NCBI RefSeq assembly: GCF_026247885.1
Contig: NZ_CP110921.1
Span: 4,037,501 to 4,101,500 of the forward strand
Direction of reading: 5' to 3'
Length of the DNA stretch: 64,000 nt
Source: Methylococcus mesophilus
GTDB lineage: Bacteria; Pseudomonadota; Gammaproteobacteria; Methylococcales; Methylococcaceae
In this document: piece after piece, positions 57,407-64,000 of the stretch
Position numbering within the stretch: position 1 is the first letter of the stretch
Layout of the letters: each line of letters opens with the position of its first letter
Position numbers and translations under genes: made by a program
The notes under the pieces: model-generated
Database searches by the model: none
Told to the model about the DNA's origin: nothing
The model's input: the letters and a program-made list of their open reading frames with translations, nothing else

Positions 57407-59170
57407 ATGAAAAGCGAACACAAATCCCTTGCGCTGCTCGTCTCCTGCGCACTGGCGGGCTCGCCCGCCGCCTACGGCAGCGAGAAGAACGAGAAGGAGG
57501 AACTGCTCAAGCTGCGCAACACCACGCTGAACCTGATCGAGCTGCTGGTCCAGCAGGGTATTCTGGACAAGGGCAAGGCGGAACAGATGATTCACCAGGC
57601 CGAACAGAAGGCAGCCGCCGAGGCCAAGGCCGAAGCGCGGCAGGAAGCCGAGCAGTCGGCATCGGCAGGCGGGAGTGCGAAACCGGAAGGGAAGGATGCC
57701 GCTTCGGGCAAGGGTGAAAAGGGCGCCGTTCGGGTCACTTACGTACCGGACTTCGTGAAGGACGAAATCCGCGCCGAGGTGCGCAAGGAACTCAAGGATG
57801 AGGTGGTCAAGGAGGTCAAGGCGGACGCCAAACACGAGAAATGGGGCGTTCCGGCGGCCTTGCCCGACTGGGTCACCCGTTTCAAGTTGTTTGGGGATTT
57901 TATGGTTCGCTCCGAAAACCAGTTCTTCGGCAGCAACAACCGGCCAAACACCTATTTCAACTGGCCCGCGATCAATGCGGCTGGCGGTATCACTCAACTC
58001 GGTGATCCCTACCGAAACACCACAAACGACTTCAACCTTTGGAAGCTACGGATGCGGCTCGGTTTAGAAGCAAAAATTACCGACGAATTGCAGGCTCAGA
58101 TCAGGTTGACCACGAGTAACCAATACAGTCCGATTTCAACGAACCAGGTTATGGGACAGTATGGTACAGGATATCAAGTGCAGCTCGATCGCGCATTCCT
58201 CCAGTACGATTACCTGGACGACAAAGGCCAGGACTGGGTTACGTTGTGGGCTGGCCGGATGGCGAATCCGTGGTTCAGTACGGATAATACCTTCGATCCT
58301 GATCTGAATTTTGAGGGATTCTCAGGTACCTTCCGCTTTCCGTTCGGGCATGATTACAATCCTGAAGTCATCGCCTACCATGTGGTCAGTACGGCGGGGC
58401 GTCAGCAGTTCAACTGGGGTTATACAAAGCCGAACGAGGCCTATCTGACCTTGGGAGCCTTCCCCTTGGAACAGGATACTTTGTTTGGTGCCAGTAAATA
58501 CCTATGGGCGGCACAGGGCGGTATGGACTATCTGTTCAACCGCAACAACCGTTTCAAGATCGGTGTGGCCTATTACGACTACAACAATACTCAGGCAAGG
58601 CGTGATCCCCTTGGCAGCACCAAGTATGACTGGACGGCTCCCCAGTTCTTTACACAGGGCAACAGCTTGGCACGGATCAGCAACGATCTGAATTCTTCGA
58701 CCGAGCCGCGCCTGGTCGGCCTTGCTTCGAAATTCGAAATTTTCGATGTCACAGCGACTTACGATTATACGGGTTTTTATCCGCATCACGTGATGTTGAT
58801 TGGAAGCTATTCGCATAACTTCGGTTTCGATCAGCAACAGATCTACAACACGCTGGGAGAGGATTTGCAGCCGCGAACCAACGCCTTCGAAGCCCGTTTC
58901 GAGGTCGGCGAACCGAACATCCAGCGATTCGGGGACTGGAATTTCTGGATGGCCTACAAGTACCTGGAAGCGGATTCGGTCATGGACGCCTTTACGGACT
59001 CGAACTTCCACGCTTATGGCGGTACTAACGCGAAAGGCTGGGTGCTGTCCGGAAACTATGCCATTGCCAACAATACCTGGCTCGGCCTGCAATGGCTGTC
59101 CAGTTCGGCCATCACAGGTTATCCGTATGACGTGAATTCCCTGCTGGTCGACCTGAATGCTCGTTTCTAG
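57407..59170 (+). CDS. Putative outer-membrane porin with N-terminal coiled coil
   Basis: This 587-residue protein has a signal peptide (about 1-24), then a charged, helical N-terminal region (about 25-145, LLKLRNTTLNLIELLVQQG and EAKAEARQEAEQ). A large beta-barrel (about 150-587) ends with a C-terminal Phe (LLVDLNARF). The layout matches the putative-porin family often found beside ExbBD/TonB genes. Bases of about 57940-58870 are visibly more AT-rich and use other codons than the flanks, which suggests that part of the barrel was exchanged by recombination. The substrate is unknown. It is cotranscribed with the exbD/tonB-like genes upstream and a coiled-coil protein gene downstream. Confidence 0.87.
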   Translation: MKSEHKSLALLVSCALAGSPAAYGSEKNEKEELLKLRNTTLNLIELLVQQGILDKGKAEQMIHQAEQKAAAEAKAEARQEAEQSASAGGSAKPEGKDAASGKGEKGAVRVTYVPDFVKDEIRAEVRKELKDEVVKEVKADAKHEKWGVPAALPDWVTRFKLFGDFMVRSENQFFGSNNRPNTYFNWPAINAAGGITQLGDPYRNTTNDFNLWKLRMRLGLEAKITDELQAQIRLTTSNQYSPISTNQVMGQYGTGYQVQLDRAFLQYDYLDDKGQDWVTLWAGRMANPWFSTDNTFDPDLNFEGFSGTFRFPFGHDYNPEVIAYHVVSTAGRQQFNWGYTKPNEAYLTLGAFPLEQDTLFGASKYLWAAQGGMDYLFNRNNRFKIGVAYYDYNNTQARRDPLGSTKYDWTAPQFFTQGNSLARISNDLNSSTEPRLVGLASKFEIFDVTATYDYTGFYPHHVMLIGSYSHNFGFDQQQIYNTLGEDLQPRTNAFEARFEVGEPNIQRFGDWNFWMAYKYLEADSVMDAFTDSNFHAYGGTNAKGWVLSGNYAIANNTWLGLQWLSSSAITGYPYDVNSLLVDLNARF

Positions 59171-59194
59171 TCCCGACGTGTGAGGAAAGTAGTT

Positions 59195-59962
59195 ATGCCG
59201 TCCGCCAAGGACATCGAGAATAGAAGCAGGAATGTGAGCTTGCCGCCCCCTCCGTCCCGCCTGGGGCCGGCCATAGCGCTCGGCTTGTGCTCGCTGGTTT
59301 GGAGTGGTTCGGTTTTCGCCGAGAAGCCGAAGGGCGACGAGGGTGTCGTCCAGACCTTGCGCAAGGCCCAGGGCATGCTGCGGCAGCTCAGCCAGGAGAA
59401 AATCGAGCTGGAAACGAAGAATGCCGCGCTCGAAAAGCAGCTCGCCGATCAGGCCGCCGCACTCAAGGGCCTCGAGGCCAAGGCGGCGAAACTGGAACCC
59501 TTGCAGGGGGAACTGAAGCAGATCACCGCCGCCCGGCAGAACCTGGAGCAGCAGCTCGGCGGCCAGACTTCGCGGCTGCACGCGTTATCCGACCAGCAGA
59601 AAAAGGCTTTGGCCGAGCTTCAGCGCTACCGCAGGGACAACCAGCTTCTGGTCGACGCGGTCAAGGAGCGGACGCGCTGGATAGAAAGCTGCACCGCCAA
59701 GAACCGCGATCTGGTGCGGGCGAACCAGGAGGTCCTGGAGAAATTCGGCAACAGCAGTTTGCTGGATAAACTCGCGGAATCCGAGCCTTTCACCGGCATC
59801 GCCGCGGTCGACAAGGAAAACGCCGTGCAGGAATTCCGCTACAAGATCGAAGACCTGGAAGTCACGCCTTGGAAGGACACATCGCCCCAGGTTTCGGCCG
59901 CTCCTGCGCCCGGTGTGTCCGATGCGTCGCCGGCCAAGGAAGAAGACGAAGACGGCGAATAG
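59195..59962 (+). CDS. Periplasmic coiled-coil protein, unknown function
   Basis: This 255-residue protein has a signal-like hydrophobic segment near residues 25-42 (AIALGLCSLVWSGSVFA) after a rather long N-terminus. A coiled coil spans about residues 50-180 (QLSQEKIELETKNAALEKQL and similar heptads). The tail is acidic (EEDEDGE). The ATG at 59195 was chosen because GAGGAAAG lies five bases upstream; the GTG at 59180 overlaps that site. It closes the operon with the ExbB-fusion, ExbD, TonB and porin genes and may be a periplasmic spacer or assembly factor. No family name is known to me. Confidence 0.75.
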   Translation: MPSAKDIENRSRNVSLPPPPSRLGPAIALGLCSLVWSGSVFAEKPKGDEGVVQTLRKAQGMLRQLSQEKIELETKNAALEKQLADQAAALKGLEAKAAKLEPLQGELKQITAARQNLEQQLGGQTSRLHALSDQQKKALAELQRYRRDNQLLVDAVKERTRWIESCTAKNRDLVRANQEVLEKFGNSSLLDKLAESEPFTGIAAVDKENAVQEFRYKIEDLEVTPWKDTSPQVSAAPAPGVSDASPAKEEDEDGE

Positions 59963-60246
59963 ACGCCCGTTTCGCGCCTCCGCTCTCGGCGGGAACGGGC
60001 GCATGCCGGCTTCCGCAACGCCAATCCCGAATCCCCAATCCCCGATAAATCCCGCAAAGCCATTGCCGGTCCTGCATCAGCATGGACTGGGGCCGTCAAC
60101 TGCGGCCGTCGGCTGGCTAAATTTCGCTGTCTGCGCACTTCGGCCGTCGCTCCAAATCCCGATGGCCCGTTCCCGTCCTGCCGAATCGCGTAATGCGCCT
60201 TTCCTTTGATGGGCGAGCCGCTGGGAGCGGCCCGCCCCGCGTCCGG

Positions 60247-63200
60247 TCAGGTGCAACCGGGCGAGCCGTTCTTGATGTCGCTCGTGGAGCATTCGCCGAA
60301 CCCTAAGAGTTCGACCTTGAGCGGGTTGAGGCTGCTGGAGTCCGCTACCTTCGGGTCCGATTTCTCCTCGCTGTCGGACACAGTGGACTGCATGGCCGCC
60401 TGGGTAGCCGCGCCCGCGGCGGCGGCCGCGCCCGCCGGAACCACGGGAACGCTGACGTTGCCGCTGGGAACGCCGGTTGCGGTGCCGCCGACCTGAATGT
60501 TGCTGGCGCCGAGTACGGCCGTCGCTGCGATAGCGACGTTGGTGCCGCCGATGCCCGCTTCGCCGGCATCGACCACGCCGCGCGGCGCGGCGAGGTAAAC
60601 GTCGCCAGGCAGGGACGCCGTGCTGGCGGCGGTACGGATGCCGCTGCCCGATACGACCGGCGGGAATTCGACCTGCAGATTGCCGCGCTCGTCGAAGGTG
60701 ATCCGCGGCGGCGGGGCGGCGATGGCCGACTTGGCGCCGCGTCCGGCGTCGATGTTGCCGTTGGACGACCAGATGGTGATGTCGCCTCCATCCATGGCGA
60801 ACACGCGCGACTGGTTGACCATGAAGTTGCCGTTCACCAGGGCGTTCACGGCGCCTTCCCGCTGGGCGACGATGCCGAGATCGCTGGCAGCCTTCGATCC
60901 GGCGAAGGCCACCGCGAGGCCCGCATTCACGCCGCCGCCGGGGACGAGGAGATTGATGTCTCCGCCGTCGACCGTATGGATCTTGCTGAAGAACAGGCTG
61001 AGGCTGCCCTTGTACTTGGCGTCGCCGTCGTTCGGGAACAGCGTATCGATGGCCGCGAAGCCGCGGTCGTAGTCGGACCGCCGCCCGGTTTTGGCTGCCT
61101 GGGCTGCGGAGGCCCGGATCTCATCGTACAGGATCGCCAGCAGGAGTTCGTGCTGCTGGTCACCGGGCAAGGCCTGGTAGGCCGCGGCTGCGTCGGCGTA
61201 CTTGAGCCCGTCGTTGCCGGTCCGCTTGCGCATGTAGTCAAGCAGGAGTTTCCGGTACCGGTTCGAGGTGGGATCGTATTTTTCCGCAAACTTGTCGAAG
61301 TGGGCCTGGTTGCCATTCAGGCCGGCCATGACCGAAATCGAGGCGCCATTGTCGGCCAAGGCGTTGTTTTCTGTGTTGCCGATGGTGTAGATGCCTTCCG
61401 ACGCACCCAGGTCGATGTTCCTTCCCGCGCTGACCCAGAGCTGACCGGGGCCCGACAGCCGAACTTCGCGGGTCAGGTTAACCAAGTTGCCTTGGGCGTT
61501 GCGCGGCGAGGTGAAACGGATGTCCCGGCCGGCGGTGACGCTCGACATGGCGTAGTCGGGATGCTGCACGTGTAGGCTGACGTCGAACAGATCGCGCCCC
61601 GCCATCACGTCCACCGCCTTGGGCAGGACGAGGAGGAGGGGATCGACCGAGGCGATGTTACTTTTCGCGTAGATCCTCGCCGCCTCCGAGTCGCCCCGAT
61701 GGACTGGAACCTGCGCGTGGATCAGGTTCGAGGCGCCGAAAGGCTGCAGCCGTTGTGAGGCGTCTTCCCAGCTCTTGGCGGGATTGGCGATCCCCGGCAA
61801 CAGGGACGGGTCGGCGTCCGACTGCGTGACGTTGACGTTGTCGCCCACCGAGCCTGTGGTGATGTTTCCGCCCGCCAGCAGGCTGAAGCCGGCCTTGGCG
61901 GCGGGATAGGTCGTGAAGCTGCGTTCGAGGACGACGTCGCCCTGCAGCGCGGCCACGTCCAATGATGCAGGGTAGACGCTGAGCGCACTCAACGAAGCGC
62001 CGGGGAAGCTGAGCTGATTCTTGGCGGTGCGGAGCTTGTTGACGGCGCTCACTATTCCCGGGATGTCGTTCTGTATCCGGACGTCCCCGGCCAGCGATTC
62101 CAGCGCGATGCCGCTCCGGTCGGTGTAGGTGAAGAAGAAGTTGCGCGCGCTGGCGCTGTTGATCACGGTGGGATTGATGGCCGCGCCCAGCTCGATGTCC
62201 TGCCCGGCGCTCAGGCTGAACCTGGAGTCTCCCAGTGCCAGGATCGGCCCGAGCCCGTTCGTCGATGACTTGATCGCTCCCCTCGCGCTGATTTCCCCGA
62301 TGCCCTTGCCGGTGTAGAAAGTACCACCCAGGACGTCGCCGCCGGCGCTCACGGTCAGGTTTCCGCCGCCGGAAATCTCCACTTCGTTGGTGTTGAATCC
62401 GGTATCGGACGGATCGTTCGGCTTGGACGGGCTGCCGACCTGCTTGCCGGTGGTGGCGATGACCGCCGACAGGTCGGACACGTCCCGGCCGGCCTCGACG
62501 GTGATGTTGCCGCCGCCGAGTGCGCCGACGTTCTGCTGGAAACTTCCCTGCTGCGCCGAGGTGCCGACCGGTCCGCCGATCGCCACGGCCCAGGCCGTCG
62601 GCGTTTCGCCCTGGTGGCTGGCGCCCTCGGTCCAGTTGCCGGTGCGCACCAGCCAGCCGTCGAAGAACTGGCCGGTGCGGGCGCCGATCACGTCGCGGCC
62701 GGCGCTGATGCTGATGTCTCCGCCGTCGACGGGATATTCGCCGTAGAACTGGAAGGCCACGAAGCCGTTTTTGAAATTGCCGTAGCGCTGGGTGTCGGTC
62801 GGACGGCCCGCCGTGTAGATGGCAGAGCCGGCGTTGGTCAGGACCACATCCCGCCCGGCTTCGACGTCGATGTCGCCGGTGCCGGTCCGCACCGCGACGT
62901 CTTTGCCGACCACCACGTCGGTGCCGGCCTGCAGCCGGTAGCTCCAGGACGAGCCGGTCTGCAGCATGTCCTTCACCGCGACGGTGGCGCCGGGGCCGAG
63001 GAGGCCCGAAACGTCGATGCCCTTCGGATCGTCGCGGAAGCCGTCGCTGAGTTTTCCGTCGATCGAGAGCTTGCCGCCGGCTTTCAGCGTCAAGACGCCC
63101 GGACGGCCGTCATAGCGCCAGTCGACCAGGTCCCAGCCGGCCGATCCCAGCGTCAGGTCGCCGCTGCTGCGTATTTCCAGACCTGCCCGGAGGCCGCCCG

Positions 63201-64000
63201 GCAGTCCCAGGCGGGTTTCGATGGCGCCGGCGTTGGCCATGTAGGCGTCGGTGTCCGCTTTCCAGGCCGCGATGTCGTTGCTGCCGATTGTGCTGCCATG
63301 ATCGTAGATGCGGACCGCTTCCACGGTGGTCTCGGCGGCGCCGCTCACGGACGATCCGAGATCCGCGGCGACCGCGACGTCCTGATCGGTGCGCAGCGCG
63401 CGCAGGTTCAGGGTGCCGTTGGCGGAGCCGTCGGTGGCGCTCACGTCGATGTGGGCGCCCGATGCCACGGTAATCCCGCCCTTCGGGCCCTGGCCGAGGG
63501 ACTCCAGTGCGATCCGACCGCCCTGTTCGGCGCTGCCGTGCGCTTGCAGATCGGCACCCGCCGCCAGGGTCAGGCCGCTGCCGGCCTTGAGGTCCAGCGT
63601 GGCGTTGTCGCCTTGGGCCTTCAGGCTGCCGTCTATCCGGACGGAACCCAGGTCTGCCGCGAGTTCGACCGTGCGCGCCGCCACGGTGTCGCCCGCATTC
63701 AGGTGCAGGTCTCCGGTGCGCGCCCTCAGGCTGATGCCGTCGCTGAATCCGGCCGATGCCAGCGTGCCGGCCAACCCGCCCACGTCGCCATTGTTCTGCA
63801 GGGCACGGACGTCGAGGGCGAAACGGCCGCCGCGTTCCGCGCCCTGGGCGTCGACGCTGCCTTCGAAACGGAATCCGCCCGCTGCCGCTGACACCACCAG
63901 CTCGCCGCCCTTGCTTCCGTTGAGTGCGAGCTTGGCGCCGGATTCCAGCGCGACGTTGCCGGTCCGGCTGGAGAGTTCCACCGCGCCGCCGTCGGTCTTG
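60247..64000 (-). CDS. Filamentous-haemagglutinin-type adhesin, C-terminal part (5' end cut by window edge)
   Basis: At least 1250 residues of a large exported adhesin are visible; the frame is open to the window edge, so the start lies beyond base 64000. The sequence is made of beta-helix repeats with recurring units such as AGRDV, GGDISI, LKAGGKLS and SAGRNIDLG, as in two-partner-secretion haemagglutinins. The C-terminal third (for example YDRGFAAIDTLFPNDG and DGGDINLLVPGGGVNAGLA) matches the DUF3739 region of this family. The protein ends in a short tail with two cysteines (GECSTSDIKNGSPGCT). A TpsB-type transporter gene is not in view. It should be secreted and act in adhesion or contact. 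Confidence 0.88.
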   Translation of the reverse strand, partial: KTDGGAVELSSRTGNVALESGAKLALNGSKGGELVVSAAAGGFRFEGSVDAQGAERGGRFALDVRALQNNGDVGGLAGTLASAGFSDGISLRARTGDLHLNAGDTVAARTVELAADLGSVRIDGSLKAQGDNATLDLKAGSGLTLAAGADLQAHGSAEQGGRIALESLGQGPKGGITVASGAHIDVSATDGSANGTLNLRALRTDQDVAVAADLGSSVSGAAETTVEAVRIYDHGSTIGSNDIAAWKADTDAYMANAGAIETRLGLPGGLRAGLEIRSSGDLTLGSAGWDLVDWRYDGRPGVLTLKAGGKLSIDGKLSDGFRDDPKGIDVSGLLGPGATVAVKDMLQTGSSWSYRLQAGTDVVVGKDVAVRTGTGDIDVEAGRDVVLTNAGSAIYTAGRPTDTQRYGNFKNGFVAFQFYGEYPVDGGDISISAGRDVIGARTGQFFDGWLVRTGNWTEGASHQGETPTAWAVAIGGPVGTSAQQGSFQQNVGALGGGNITVEAGRDVSDLSAVIATTGKQVGSPSKPNDPSDTGFNTNEVEISGGGNLTVSAGGDVLGGTFYTGKGIGEISARGAIKSSTNGLGPILALGDSRFSLSAGQDIELGAAINPTVINSASARNFFFTYTDRSGIALESLAGDVRIQNDIPGIVSAVNKLRTAKNQLSFPGASLSALSVYPASLDVAALQGDVVLERSFTTYPAAKAGFSLLAGGNITTGSVGDNVNVTQSDADPSLLPGIANPAKSWEDASQRLQPFGASNLIHAQVPVHRGDSEAARIYAKSNIASVDPLLLVLPKAVDVMAGRDLFDVSLHVQHPDYAMSSVTAGRDIRFTSPRNAQGNLVNLTREVRLSGPGQLWVSAGRNIDLGASEGIYTIGNTENNALADNGASISVMAGLNGNQAHFDKFAEKYDPTSNRYRKLLLDYMRKRTGNDGLKYADAAAAYQALPGDQQHELLLAILYDEIRASAAQAAKTGRRSDYDRGFAAIDTLFPNDGDAKYKGSLSLFFSKIHTVDGGDINLLVPGGGVNAGLAVAFAGSKAASDLGIVAQREGAVNALVNGNFMVNQSRVFAMDGGDITIWSSNGNIDAGRGAKSAIAAPPPRITFDERGNLQVEFPPVVSGSGIRTAASTASLPGDVYLAAPRGVVDAGEAGIGGTNVAIAATAVLGASNIQVGGTATGVPSGNVSVPVVPAGAAAAAGAATQAAMQSTVSDSEEKSDPKVADSSSLNPLKVELLGFGECSTSDIKNGSPGCT

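Overview
The window looks like chromosomal DNA of a GC-rich gammaproteobacterium. A Methylococcus-type methanotroph is my best guess, inferred from the mix of genes: a selenocysteine formate dehydrogenase-N, surface-type multihaem lipoprotein, a DUF2341-ExbB fusion and a type I lipid/polyketide synthase. No methane-oxidation gene lies in the window, so the genus is not proven. I see no tRNA, rRNA, CRISPR array or intact mobile element.

Left part (1-13.2 kb): two signalling proteins on the minus strand, an HDOD-receiver-GGDEF protein cut by the window edge and a hybrid histidine kinase. A plus-strand sigma-54 activator follows, then small genes and a complete fdnGHI operon. The alpha subunit of that operon reads through an in-frame UGA as selenocysteine (residue 196), with a SECIS hairpin directly behind it.

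13.5-21.5 kb (plus strand): a six-haem lipoprotein and a seven-repeat FG-GAP propeller protein that share a Cys-rich InlB-like domain, then pcm, rtcA and polX packed together. 21.6-26.4 kb (minus strand): a five-gene operon of flavoprotein, ferredoxin, VOC protein, amidase and HEAT-repeat protein. 26.7-29.2 kb: a DUF2956 protein and an ABC exporter.

29.2-51.6 kb (minus strand) is the most interesting part. A 2499-residue synthase (two NMPD/enoylreductase-like domains, KS, AT, ACP, KR) is followed by a dehydratase-phosphopantetheinyl transferase fusion. Overlapping start/stop codons or very short gaps then lead into an ABC ATPase, a FtsX/MacB-type permease, a LolA-like carrier and an outer-membrane barrel. 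Downstream on the same strand come two tandem secreted paralogues of unknown family, a thioester-reductase-like protein, a sulfotransferase and a B12-radical SAM protein. Together these could make, tailor and deliver an unusual lipid to the outer membrane. That is an inference from domain content and gene order.

51.6-64 kb: a small cytochrome c, decayed IS3- and IS5-type transposase remnants, then a plus-strand operon of DUF2341-LamG-ExbB fusion, ExbD, TonB-like protein, porin and coiled-coil protein. The right edge holds the C-terminal part of a large filamentous-haemagglutinin-type adhesin on the minus strand.
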